Positions 10,170 through 17,658 of a DNA stretch of 42,151 bases are shown piece after piece (the first letter of the stretch is position 1; every line of letters starts with the position of its first letter). Source of the DNA: an uncultured Bacteroidales bacterium (lineage in GTDB: Bacteria > Bacteroidota > Bacteroidia > Bacteroidales > FEN-979); contig CAIYJU010000050.1 in assembly GCA_903926565.1 (NCBI GenBank), positions 1 to 42,151 of the forward strand. The letters are read 5' to 3'. The notes under the pieces are model-generated. The model did not search any database, was not told the DNA's origin, and saw nothing but the letters and a program-made list of their open reading frames with translations. The position numbers and the translations under genes are program-made.

Positions 10170-11228
10170 TCACGCTTTTTTCAGGGTAAATCCAAAGGTT
10201 GTACCAACACCGATGGTGCTGCGCACATTGATTATCTGGTGGTGCGCTTCAACGATGTGTTTGACAATCGCCAATCCAAGCCCTTTCCCTTTTTTGGTTG
10301 CGGCCCTGCCGCGGACGGTGCGGTAAAAACGCTCGAAAACCCGTGCCATGTCAGCCGTATCAATGCCGATCCCATTGTCGGTGATCTCTGTCAGGATATT
10401 TTCATCCATGTCGTAAAACGTAATCTTCGTCTTGCCGTTTTCCCGGTTTCCATACCTGATGGAATTGTCGATAATGTTGGTGATCACCTGCCTGATTTTA
10501 TCCTTGTCAGCCTCAACCATGACCGGTTTTCCCGGGTCGTTTAACACAAACTGAATCTCGTTTTTGCGGGCCTTCATCTCCAGCAGCTCGGTTACCTCCC
10601 TGGTAAGGCTCACCAGGTCAAACCGTGTAACTCTCAGTTTCAGCTGCCCTGATTCAAGTTGTGAAATCTCGTCAAGGTCTTCAAGGATCTTCACCAGCCG
10701 TTCAATGCTCTTCTCAGTCCGCTTCAGGTATTCCCGGTTGACAGAAGGGTCTTCCAATCCGCCGTCAAGCAAGGTGGAAACATATCCCTGGATGTTGAAC
10801 AGGGGAGTTTTAAGTTCATGTGATACATTGCCAATGAAATCCCGGCGATACTGCTCCAGCCGCTTGAGCTGTTCAATTTCCCGCTGCTTGTCCGACTCCC
10901 AGTTTTCAACCTCTTCCTGAACATGGTCAATAATATTGTTGACCGCCTGAGGCAAGGGAGGGTCCCTTTTTCCTGTTTTTACAGAGTGAATGGATTTATA
11001 GATGAGCCTGACCTTACTGTAAATGAATCGTTCCAATGTGTACAGGAAAATGGAGTAGGCGATGATGAAAATGGCGGCAGAAGTGATAAGCAGCGCCAGG
11101 AATGTGTAAAAATGGATGAAAGCGTTTTCAAAGATGATACCAACCGAAAGTAAAAAAAGGATGATATAACTTCCTGTGATGATCCCCGCATTCAGAAACG
11201 CGAGATTTCTTGGCTCATGAAATTTCAT
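10170..11228 (-). CDS. PhoR-like sensor histidine kinase
   Basis: This 352-residue membrane kinase has two transmembrane segments (about 10-32 and 42-65) separated by only a few residues, so it has no real periplasmic sensor domain. The phospho-acceptor His137 lies in FIGNVSHELKTPL. The ATPase domain has the N box (NIIDNSIRYG), G1 (DNGIGI), F box (FERFYR) and G2 (GKGLGLAI). No PAS domain is visible between membrane and HisKA. The start overlaps the response regulator stop by 4 bp (ATGA), so the two are translationally coupled. PhoR-type phosphate sensing is suggested by similarity only; the signal could instead come from a membrane partner. Confidence 0.9.
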   Translation of the reverse strand: MKFHEPRNLAFLNAGIITGSYIILFLLSVGIIFENAFIHFYTFLALLITSAAIFIIAYSIFLYTLERFIYSKVRLIYKSIHSVKTGKRDPPLPQAVNNIIDHVQEEVENWESDKQREIEQLKRLEQYRRDFIGNVSHELKTPLFNIQGYVSTLLDGGLEDPSVNREYLKRTEKSIERLVKILEDLDEISQLESGQLKLRVTRFDLVSLTREVTELLEMKARKNEIQFVLNDPGKPVMVEADKDKIRQVITNIIDNSIRYGNRENGKTKITFYDMDENILTEITDNGIGIDTADMARVFERFYRTVRGRAATKKGKGLGLAIVKHIVEAHHQIINVRSTIGVGTTFGFTLKKA

Positions 11229-11911
11229 CCCTCATCGAATTTGTACCCAACCCCTTTGATCGTCCGGATGCTGTCGATACCCAGTTTTTCACGGATACGG
11301 CGTATGTGAACATCGATGGTACGGTCGCCAACCACCACATTTTCACCCCAGACATTGGTGAAAATCTCTTCACGCGATACCACCTTGTCAGGGCGGGAAA
11401 CAAGGAACTGGAGCAATTCAAACTCTTTACGGGCCAGGGTGATCTCCACGTTGTTTTTTACAACAAGGTATCGGTCTCTGTCGATGATAAATTCTTTGAG
11501 CGTAATGATGGCGGTCTCCCGGGGTTCTTCCTTGTAACGGCGCAGGAGCGCCTGGATGCGGCTGATAAATAGTTTTGGCTTGATGGGTTTTGTGATGTAC
11601 TCATCTGCCCCGGCATCAAATCCGGCAATCTGGGAATAATCTTCGCCGCGTGCAGTCAGAAAAGCAATGAGGGTTCCTGCAAGTTCCGGAATCTTCCTGA
11701 TTTCAGTGCAGGCTTCAATGCCGTCCATCACCGGCATCATCACATCGAGGATGACCAGCTGGGGTTTTTGCTCTATGGCTGTTTTTACCGCCAACCTGCC
11801 GTTTTTGGCTTTCAGCACCTTGTAGCCCTCTTTTTCGAGGTTATATCCAAGAAATTCAAGGATATCCGGTTCATCGTCGACCAGCAGGATGCTTATTTCG
11901 CTGTTTTCCAT
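11225..11911 (-). CDS. OmpR/PhoB-family response regulator
   Basis: This 228-residue regulator has an N-terminal receiver domain with phospho-acceptor Asp56 (LVILDVMMPVMDG), an acidic pocket (VDDE) and the conserved Lys in EYITKPIKP. Its C-terminal winged-helix DNA-binding domain ends in the familiar DVHIRRIREKLG...IRTIKGVGYKF pattern. It is the first gene of the two-component operon and overlaps the partner kinase by 4 bp. A near-consensus box (TACCTTTA on the minus strand, within 11931-11940) lies shortly upstream. The regulated genes are unknown; the divergent PorT-like barrel gene is the nearest candidate. Confidence 0.93.
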   Translation of the reverse strand: MENSEISILLVDDEPDILEFLGYNLEKEGYKVLKAKNGRLAVKTAIEQKPQLVILDVMMPVMDGIEACTEIRKIPELAGTLIAFLTARGEDYSQIAGFDAGADEYITKPIKPKLFISRIQALLRRYKEEPRETAIITLKEFIIDRDRYLVVKNNVEITLARKEFELLQFLVSRPDKVVSREEIFTNVWGENVVVGDRTIDVHIRRIREKLGIDSIRTIKGVGYKFDEG

Positions 11912-11986
11912 GGTGTTTTAATAACGACGTAAAGGTAAAAAAAAAACGACCCAAAAGATTTCCGTACTTTTATGAAAAATTTCCCG

Positions 11987-12607
11987 ATGAAAAAGATGCT
12001 TTTACTGCTCCTGATTTGTATTCCTTTTTCAGGATTGACCCAACGGTTCAACGGAGGTGTTCTGGCAGGAGGCCTGGTGAGCCAGATCGATGGCGATACC
12101 TGGGTAGGCTACCATAAAGTTGGATACCTGGCCGGTGCTTTTGTCAGTTTGAAGCTGTCGCCCCACTCATCATTCCAGCTGGAAATGGAGTACATCCAGA
12201 AAGGTATGCGGCAGGGGGCAGATACGGTTACCAATGTTGGAAACACCTTCCTTACCAGGTTGCATTACCTTGAACTCCCGGTTTTTTATCAATATACATT
12301 TGCAAAAAGGATACAGGCGGAGGCGGGTCTCGCTGCCGATGTGTTTCTTGGCTCCTATGATGAAGTAAACGGGTTGGAGGTTCCATACCTTACGGTTCCT
12401 TACAGTGCAGTCTCCTTATGCGGAATTGCAGGGATTTCCTGCTTCATTACCGAGCATCTTAAGGCAGGGCTCCGGTTCAACTATTCATTACTTTCTATCA
12501 GGAACGGTCATGTAGCAGGGGAACGAAAGATATTGTTCGAGTATGGCCAGTACAACAATGTATTGTCGCTGGGATTCAGCTGGTATTTTAAGCCGAGAGA
12601 CTATTAA
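11987..12607 (+). CDS. PorT-like outer-membrane beta-barrel protein
   Basis: A signal peptide (MKKMLLLLLICIPFSGLTQ) is followed by about 185 residues of alternating beta strands ending in a C-terminal aromatic-rich strand (LSLGFSWYFKPRDY), typical of the outer-membrane beta-barrel domain family (PorT/OMP_b-brl_2) of Bacteroidota. Repeated Gly-rich strand turns (GGVLAGGLVSQIDGD, FQLEMEYIQKGMRQG, LKAGLRFNYSLLSI) support an eight-stranded barrel. The frame opens at an ATG at 11972, but that codon overlaps a promoter-like TACTTTTA, so the ATG at 11987, which starts the hydrophobic signal directly, is preferred. Function is not predictable; PorT itself belongs to the T9SS, but many paralogues do not. 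Confidence 0.8.
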   Translation: MKKMLLLLLICIPFSGLTQRFNGGVLAGGLVSQIDGDTWVGYHKVGYLAGAFVSLKLSPHSSFQLEMEYIQKGMRQGADTVTNVGNTFLTRLHYLELPVFYQYTFAKRIQAEAGLAADVFLGSYDEVNGLEVPYLTVPYSAVSLCGIAGISCFITEHLKAGLRFNYSLLSIRNGHVAGERKILFEYGQYNNVLSLGFSWYFKPRDY

Positions 12608-12650
12608 AGAATATCGAATATTGAATAACGAAAAACGAATGTCGAAGTAT
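12604..12650. repeat. AT-rich GAATATCGAA-type repeat overlapping the ubiX start
   Basis: The stretch is a quasi-tandem of words such as GAATATCGAA, TTGAATAACG, AAAAACGAA and TGTCGAAG. It begins at the preceding gene's stop codon and contains the start codon of ubiX at 12639. Similar strings are, to my recollection, common between genes in environmental Bacteroidota, but I cannot confirm copies elsewhere from this window. Confidence 0.4.
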
Positions 12651-13259
12651 AAACTGATTGTCGGGATTACTGGGGCGAGTGGAGCCATTTACGGGAAATT
12701 GTTGCTTAAAAGGTTGCAGGGGCTTCAGGATCAGGTCGAAGCCTGCGGGGTGATCTTTTCTGAGAATGCGAAGGCCGTCTGGAAATATGAACTTGGAGAA
12801 GACCCTGACGGGGTCCACCACCCTGACGGGGTCTACCACCCTGACGGGGTCCACCACCCTGACGGGGTGAAGATGACGTTTTACCAGCCCGGCAACTTTT
12901 TCGCACCGATGGCTTCCGGCTCCGCCGGTTATGATGCCATGATTGTTTGCCCGTGTACCATGGGAACCCTTGGCCGGATTGCTGCAGGAGTGTCATCCGA
13001 CCTGCTCACCCGTGCCGCGGATGTGATGCTGAAAGAACGGAAGAAACTGATCCTGGTACCCCGGGAAGCCCCTTTCAGCCTGATCCATCTTAACAATATG
13101 AAACTGCTCACCGAAGCCGGCGCAATAATATGCCCTGCCTCGCCGTCTTTTTACAGCAAACCCGCTACCATCGAGGATGTGGCGATGACGGTTGTTGACA
13201 GGGTACTGGCCCTGGCAGGATTTGACCTGGAATCGTATGCCTGGGGATCATCATCGTAA
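12639..13259 (+). CDS. ubiX: UbiX-family flavin prenyltransferase with in-frame minisatellite
   Basis: This 206-residue flavoprotein makes prenylated FMN for UbiD-type decarboxylases. Diagnostic segments are GITGASGAIYGKLLL (about 10-23), the FMN/phosphate region MASGSAGYDAMIVCPCTMGT (91-110), and TRAADVMLKERKKLILVPRE (124-143) followed by P-A-S-P-S-F-Y and KPATIED near the end. The open frame extends upstream to 12543, but homologues start at MSKYKLIVGI, so the ATG at 12639 is chosen. Residues about 55-77 are an insertion of D-G-V-(H/Y)-H-P hexapeptides encoded by an 18-bp tandem repeat, placed in a variable loop after the first domain elements. All core motifs remain, so the enzyme is probably active. 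No ubiD partner lies in this window. Confidence 0.92.
   Translation: MSKYKLIVGITGASGAIYGKLLLKRLQGLQDQVEACGVIFSENAKAVWKYELGEDPDGVHHPDGVYHPDGVHHPDGVKMTFYQPGNFFAPMASGSAGYDAMIVCPCTMGTLGRIAAGVSSDLLTRAADVMLKERKKLILVPREAPFSLIHLNNMKLLTEAGAIICPASPSFYSKPATIEDVAMTVVDRVLALAGFDLESYAWGSSS
12803..12868. repeat. 18-bp tandem repeat inside ubiX
   Basis: Three complete units of CCCTGACGGGGTCCACCA (12803-12820, 12821-12838 with one C-to-T change, 12839-12856) and a 12-base partial fourth copy occur in frame. Each unit contains the near-palindrome ACCCTGACGGGGT and encodes D-G-V-H-H-P (Y in copy two). The length in multiples of three keeps the reading frame open. Confidence 0.95.
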
Positions 13260-13318
13260 ATACGGGGCATGCCGTTGATACGGGGCATGCCGTTGATACG
13301 GGGCATGCCCCGTATCTA
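13260..13318. repeat. 18-bp tandem array ending in a perfect palindrome
   Basis: Two full units of ATACGGGGCATGCCGTTG (13260-13277, 13278-13295) are followed by a third beginning the same way. The array ends in a perfect 22-nt palindrome at 13295-13316, centred on GGGGCATGCCCC. It begins one base after the ubiX stop, and its far end supplies the TAG stop (13316-13318) of the convergent queG gene. There is no T-run in the right place for a standard terminator. Confidence 0.92.
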
Positions 13319-14221
13319 CAAAAAACCACGTTTTAATCGGTGGAATCCAACGCGTTTAACCGGCGAATCCACGAAAATCCGGTTGAAATCCGGTTCGGTC
13401 ATGGCAACCCAGTCCTTCTTACGCAATTTCTTCAGCTGTTCTGATGGCAGAAATTCAGTGAATTGATGCAGGCTGGCAAACCGGTTGTAGGGACAAACAT
13501 CCTGGCAAATATCACAGCCATAAATCCGGTTGCTTAGTTTACTCTTCAGCTCTTCCGGGATGTCTTCCCTGTTCTCAATGGTCTGGTATGAGATGCACCG
13601 GCCGATGTCGAGCTGGTATGGCGTGCTGAGTGCTCCGGTCGGACAGGCCTCAATGCAGTTGCTGCAACTTCCGCAATGATCTGTTTCAGGAGTGTCCGGT
13701 TCGATATCAGCATCTGTGAGGATAATCCCGATAAAAAAGAAGGAACCTTCCGATTTATTTATGATGAGTGTGTTTTTTCCCTGCCATCCGAGGCCGCACT
13801 GCTGTGCCCAGGTTTTTTCAAGGACAAGCCCTGAATCAACAAATCCCTTTGCCTGGATGTCACTGCGGGAATTTTTCATGAACCCAATCAGTTCATTGAT
13901 TTTGGAACGCATTACCAGGTGATAGTCCATTCCATAAGCATATTTGGCGATGATAAAGTTGTCCTCCTGCGGTATGATTTCAGGAGGATAATAATTCATC
14001 AGCAGTGCAATCACCGATTTGGTTCCTTCCAGCACCAGCCCCGGATTGAGCCGCTTTTCAATATTGGATTCCAGGTATTTCAGGGTGACATGACCATTTC
14101 GCCGGATAAAACCGGAATAGAAAGGACGTAAATGTTCCAGGGTGTCGTTACGGGTAAATCCGCAATGTGCAAAACCTGACCGCAGGGCTTCCGTTTTGAT
14201 CAGTTCTTTCAGGTCGCTCAT
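13316..14221 (-). CDS. queG: Epoxyqueuosine reductase QueG
   Basis: This 301-residue iron-sulfur, cobalamin-dependent enzyme performs the last step of queuosine synthesis in tRNA. Two [4Fe-4S] cluster motifs are present: CGSCSNCIEACPTGAL (about residues 181-196) and CDICQDVCPYN (about 236-246), with the N-terminal QueG region (SGFAHCGFTRND, FIRRNGHVTLKYLE) and YAYGMDYH. It is at the short end of the family's usual 300-380 residues. Its last residues (SPVKRVGFHRLKRGFL) stop within the palindromic repeat at 13295-13318, and homologues often run a little further. It follows ruvB by 12 bp, an arrangement I recall from other Bacteroidota, and is probably co-transcribed with it. Confidence 0.92.
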   Translation of the reverse strand: MSDLKELIKTEALRSGFAHCGFTRNDTLEHLRPFYSGFIRRNGHVTLKYLESNIEKRLNPGLVLEGTKSVIALLMNYYPPEIIPQEDNFIIAKYAYGMDYHLVMRSKINELIGFMKNSRSDIQAKGFVDSGLVLEKTWAQQCGLGWQGKNTLIINKSEGSFFFIGIILTDADIEPDTPETDHCGSCSNCIEACPTGALSTPYQLDIGRCISYQTIENREDIPEELKSKLSNRIYGCDICQDVCPYNRFASLHQFTEFLPSEQLKKLRKKDWVAMTEPDFNRIFVDSPVKRVGFHRLKRGFL

Positions 14222-14233
14222 GGCCTGAATGGT

Positions 14234-15259
14234 TTAATCGAACAACTTTGGATGCTCACCGGTCTTTATTTTTCCAAGATGCCGGTAAGCAAGTGCGGTT
14301 ACCTCCCGGCCACGCGGGGTACGCATGAGGTAGCCTTCCTGGATGAGGAAAGGCTCATAAACCTCTTCAATGGTGCCTGAATCCTCCGAAACAGCGGTGG
14401 CAATGGTGCCTAATCCTACCGGTCCGCCCTTGAACTTATCGATGATGGTCACCAGGATCTTATTATCCATCTCATCGAGTCCGTTTTTATCAACATTGAG
14501 GGCCCCAAGCGCATACTGGCTGATCTCGAGGTCAATATTCCCGGTACCCTTTATCTGCGCAAAGTCGCGTACCCTCCGTAATAAAAGGTTGGCAATACGG
14601 GGTGTGCCACGGCTCCTGCGGGCGATTTCAGCTGTTGCTGCCGCGTCGATGGGAACACCAAGGATCTCTGCTGATCGGTGGATAATTTTATCGAGGATTT
14701 CTGCCTTGTAATAATTCAGCCGCGAATTGATGCCAAACCTCGAACGAAGCGGTGCCGTTAGCAACCCCGACCGGGTTGTGGCACCAACCAGCGTAAAGGG
14801 GTTGAGCTTGATCTGGATGCTTCGCGCATTCGGGCCGGTTTCGAGCATGATGTCGATCTTATAATCCTCCATGGCCGAGTATAGATACTCCTCCACAATC
14901 GGAGATAACCGGTGAATTTCGTCAATGAACAGCACGTCATTGGGCTCCAGTCCGGTAAGCAAACCAGCCAGGTCGCCCGGTTTGTCAAGCACCGGACCCG
15001 AGGTTACCCGCATGTTCACATTCAATTCGTTGGCAATAATATGTGCGAGGGTGGTCTTTCCCAAACCGGGAGGGCCGTGAAGCAGCACATGGTCAAGCGC
15101 CTCGCCGCGTTGTTTTGCTGCCTGGACGAAAATCTTCAGGTTCTCCACAATGGCTTCCTGTCCTGAGAATTCGATAAAACCTCCCGGGCGTAAGGTTCGT
15201 TCAAGCTCTTTTTCAGCGGGATTCAGCAATTTACCGGTAGGATCCAGGTTTTCGTTCAT
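14234..15259 (-). CDS. ruvB: Holliday junction branch migration helicase RuvB
   Basis: RuvB (341 residues) is the hexameric AAA+ motor that drives branch migration at Holliday junctions with RuvA. Walker A ([12 protein letters not shown]), Walker B (LFIDEIHRL), sensor 1 (GATTRSG), the arginine-finger segment (LRSRFG) and the winged-helix end (TPRGREVT) are all present. The open frame begins at a GTG at 15265 but MNENLDP at 15259 is the natural start. A minus-strand TACTTTTG box at 15265-15272 lies only 5 bases upstream, suggesting a leaderless transcript. It is the first gene of a ruvB-queG unit. Confidence 0.96.
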   Translation of the reverse strand: MNENLDPTGKLLNPAEKELERTLRPGGFIEFSGQEAIVENLKIFVQAAKQRGEALDHVLLHGPPGLGKTTLAHIIANELNVNMRVTSGPVLDKPGDLAGLLTGLEPNDVLFIDEIHRLSPIVEEYLYSAMEDYKIDIMLETGPNARSIQIKLNPFTLVGATTRSGLLTAPLRSRFGINSRLNYYKAEILDKIIHRSAEILGVPIDAAATAEIARRSRGTPRIANLLLRRVRDFAQIKGTGNIDLEISQYALGALNVDKNGLDEMDNKILVTIIDKFKGGPVGLGTIATAVSEDSGTIEEVYEPFLIQEGYLMRTPRGREVTALAYRHLGKIKTGEHPKLFD

Positions 15260-15264
15260 CTTCA

Positions 15265-15272
15265 CAAAAGTA
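15265..15272 (-). promoter_or_regulatory. -7 promoter box for ruvB
   Basis: On the minus strand this reads TACTTTTG, an exact TAnnTTTG match, 5 bases from the ruvB ATG. Its upstream region overlaps the oppositely directed box at 15276-15283, so the two promoters probably cannot be occupied at once. Confidence 0.5.
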
Positions 15273-15275
15273 AAT

Positions 15276-15283
15276 TAATTTTG
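15276..15283 (+). promoter_or_regulatory. -7 promoter box for the Usp operon
   Basis: TAATTTTG matches TAnnTTTG and lies 46 bases before the first Usp start codon at 15330. No clear TTTG is present 19 bp upstream. It is 3 bp from the divergent ruvB box. Confidence 0.45.
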
Positions 15284-15329
15284 TAAATAATTTTTTCTAT
15301 TTTTACGGTACTCAATTAACTTGCCCGTC

Positions 15330-16172
15330 ATGAAACCTATCATTGTAGCCGTTGATTTTTCGAACACCTCCATTCATGCCCTGGAGTATGCCATTTCCAT
15401 GGCCAATAAAATGAAATCGGATATTCATCTGGTATGGGTTGATAAGGTTAGTTCGCAGGAGTCTGTGTACCCTGATACATCGAATGAAAACAGGAAAGAA
15501 GCAAAAAAGAGGTTTGAAGAACTCATCGCCCTTTACAATCCAAAGCTTGTGAAAGGGATCTCCATCGATTTCAAACTCAAAAAGGGCAGAATCTACCGGG
15601 AGGTTGACAACATGGCCAAATTGCTTGAGGCAGAGATGATCGTAACCGGTGCTCATGGAATTTCAGGATATGAAGAGTTCTGGATCGGCAGCAATGCATA
15701 TAAGATCGTTACGTATGCCTCCAGCCCGGTGATTACGGTTCGCCACGATTTCCCCATCAGGAAAAAAATTGAGAGAATATTGTTGCCCATGGATGGTTCA
15801 GTGGAAACTTTACAGAAAATTCCTTTTGTTGTCAAGCTTGCGACCTTGTTTAAATCGGAGGTTCACCTTGTAGCTACGCACAACAGCCATTTGAAATCAA
15901 TCCAGCGGATCACCGATAAACTTGTGCAGACAGCACGTGAATACCTTCAAAAACATGAGATATCACTTGTCGAAGATATCATCGTGGCAAACGACCTTAC
16001 AAAAGCAGTGTTTAACTACGCGGAAAAAGTTGATGCAGATCTGATAGCCATTATGACAGAACTGGAAACACCTGTGAACATCATGCTGGGTGCACAGGCA
16101 CAACAGCTGATCAATCAGTCGAGTATCCCGGTACTCAGTATTCATCCACAGGAGAAGTTCAGTTTGATTTAA
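15330..16172 (+). CDS. Tandem-domain universal stress protein (first copy)
   Basis: This 280-residue protein has two UspA domains. The first (about 1-143) begins KPIIVAVDFSNTSIHALEYA and contains the ATP-binding pattern G-x2-G-x9-G-S as GAHGISGYEEFWIGS. The second (about 150-280) begins RILLPMDGSVET and ends PVLSIHP, but the matching position reads MTELETPVNIMLGAQ, so nucleotide binding there is probably lost. The open frame starts at a TTG at 15321; the ATG at 15330 is the usual start. It heads a three-gene unit with a SPOR-domain protein (3 bp downstream) and a second, similar Usp. The family is cytosolic and linked to stress survival. Confidence 0.9.
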   Translation: MKPIIVAVDFSNTSIHALEYAISMANKMKSDIHLVWVDKVSSQESVYPDTSNENRKEAKKRFEELIALYNPKLVKGISIDFKLKKGRIYREVDNMAKLLEAEMIVTGAHGISGYEEFWIGSNAYKIVTYASSPVITVRHDFPIRKKIERILLPMDGSVETLQKIPFVVKLATLFKSEVHLVATHNSHLKSIQRITDKLVQTAREYLQKHEISLVEDIIVANDLTKAVFNYAEKVDADLIAIMTELETPVNIMLGAQAQQLINQSSIPVLSIHPQEKFSLI

Positions 16173-16175
16173 ACC

Positions 16176-16604
16176 ATGCAGATAATTGGTTCATATTGCC
16201 TCATCCTTGTCATTACACTGATCCGTCTGAATACGGTGTCAGCACAGGCCCATGATACCACCAGCCGAAGCACCGAAATCATACAGGACAGCAGGGTGGA
16301 TGAACTTGTAAAGAAACATATCCAGATCAACCAGGTGTTAAATACCATGGATGGATTCCGGATCCAGATTTTTTCAGACTCCGGTACCAGTTCTAAAAAC
16401 AAAGCCCAGGCAGCACAGGAAGAGTTTCAGGCCGGATTTCCGGGAATGAGAGCGTATCTTACCTTTAAATCTCCCAATTACAAAGTCAGAATCGGCGATT
16501 TCAGGACCAAACTCGATGCCCAGCGATTTCTCATTGAACTGACAGCAGATTACCCCAATGCCTTCATTATAGCGGATCAGATTAATTTTCCCAACCCAGA
16601 TTAA
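16176..16604 (+). CDS. Exported SPOR-domain protein
   Basis: This 142-residue protein starts with a signal peptide (to about VSAQ, residue 24). A SPOR-type domain at about 60-135 is indicated by GFRIQIFSDSG, the central RAYLTFKSPNYKVRIGDF and the ending FIIADQINFP. SPOR domains bind denuded septal peptidoglycan. The protein has no other domain, so it is essentially an exported SPOR module with a short linker. It is embedded between two Usp genes (3 bp and 16 bp gaps), so it is almost certainly co-expressed with these cytosolic stress proteins although it acts outside the cytoplasm. Confidence 0.85.
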   Translation: MQIIGSYCLILVITLIRLNTVSAQAHDTTSRSTEIIQDSRVDELVKKHIQINQVLNTMDGFRIQIFSDSGTSSKNKAQAAQEEFQAGFPGMRAYLTFKSPNYKVRIGDFRTKLDAQRFLIELTADYPNAFIIADQINFPNPD

Positions 16605-16620
16605 CCTAAACCCTGCATAT

Positions 16621-17472
16621 ATGAATAAAATAGTTGTAGCCATTGATTTTTCCGAATGCTCGATCAATGCGTTTCTTCATGCATTGTCTATTGCAAACCA
16701 CTGCAATGGTGAGCTGATACTGCTTTGGGTGGAAAAGGCAACAAACGAAAAGGAAAAGTATGTGGACAAAGCTCTTGATCCGTCAAAGGATGTACAGAAA
16801 GCCTTTGAAGAGCTGATTGCCAAATATCAGCCGGAGTTCCCGGCTGTCGTTATCTCCTGGAAAATCAGGAAAGGAAAAATTTACAAAGAAGTTACCGGGG
16901 AGGCTAAATCTGTCAAGGCCATGCTTATTGTAACCGGTACACATGGCGCCTCCGGGTTTGAGGAGTTCTGGATTGGCAGCAATGCAAACAAAATAGTATC
17001 CTCAAGTACCTGTCCGGTCATCACCATCCGGGGAGGTATCAATATTCAGCGGCCCCTGATGAGGATCGTCCTGCCCATCGACAGTGCGGAGGAGACCCGG
17101 CAAAAATCATCTTTTACGGGATACATTGCAAAAAAGCATGGCGCTGAAGTGTTTATCGTAAAACTGTATACCTCCAAACTCAAAACCATGCGTCAGAAAG
17201 TGGACGTTTATACAGCCCAGGTGGCTGAGTATTTTGATGAGGAGAAAATTAAATATCACATCGACCAGGTGGTTTGTGAAAACATCTCCGATGCAACCAT
17301 TGATTATGCGACAAAGATTGATGCCAACCTGATCGCGGTCATGACGGCACAGGAGACCACCACGGCCAATATCTTCCTGGGGCCTTATGCCCACCAGATT
17401 GTGAACCATTCACCCTTTCCTATCCTCAGCATCCATCCGAAGGACACGCTGGCAGTCGGAGCCGGGTTTTAG
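16621..17472 (+). CDS. Tandem-domain universal stress protein (second copy)
   Basis: A 283-residue paralogue of the gene at 15330, with the same two-domain layout. Domain 1 opens NKIVVAIDFSECSINAFLHA and has the nucleotide motif GTHGASGFEEFWIGS. Domain 2 opens RIVLPIDSAEET, has a degenerate motif (MTAQETTTANIFLG) and ends FPILSIHP. Conservation of the E-E-F-W-I-G-S-N-A segment in both copies suggests tandem duplication, with the SPOR gene lying between. The short intergenic gap places it in the same operon. It ends about 50 bp before inverted repeat C, which separates it from the convergent aldolase gene. Confidence 0.9.
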   Translation: MNKIVVAIDFSECSINAFLHALSIANHCNGELILLWVEKATNEKEKYVDKALDPSKDVQKAFEELIAKYQPEFPAVVISWKIRKGKIYKEVTGEAKSVKAMLIVTGTHGASGFEEFWIGSNANKIVSSSTCPVITIRGGINIQRPLMRIVLPIDSAEETRQKSSFTGYIAKKHGAEVFIVKLYTSKLKTMRQKVDVYTAQVAEYFDEEKIKYHIDQVVCENISDATIDYATKIDANLIAVMTAQETTTANIFLGPYAHQIVNHSPFPILSIHPKDTLAVGAGF

Positions 17473-17522
17473 GGCGTATCAAGTGTGTTGTTGACAAATT
17501 GTGTTTATAGCGATTACAATTA

Positions 17523-17626
17523 TTATTTCACGAAGATGAACGAAGGACTTGGGAAGATACACGAAGATGTATATTCAATTACTTCGTGTAACTTCTTTCA
17601 TACTTCGGGTCTCTTCGTGAAATAAA
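17523..17626. repeat. Inverted-repeat element C (about 45-nt arms)
   Basis: The left arm (17523-17568: TTATTTCACGAAG, CGAAGGACTT, ACACGAAGAT) and right arm (17581-17626: ACTTCGTGTAACTTCTTT, CTTCGTGAAATAAA) are closely reverse complementary around a 12-nt loop. It lies between the convergent Usp and aldolase genes and could end transcription from both sides. It is the best-paired of the three elements of this design. Confidence 0.85.
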
Positions 17627-17658
17627 GCAACTATCTCAACGGGCAACTTCAGTCCCGA

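Noticed and set aside
13260..13316. 18-bp array as a CRISPR
   Set aside because: Units are contiguous with no spacers and only three copies; no cas genes are present.
13295..13316. Perfect palindrome as a Rho-independent terminator
   Set aside because: No T-run follows the stem in either transcription direction; on the minus strand the T-run precedes the stem.
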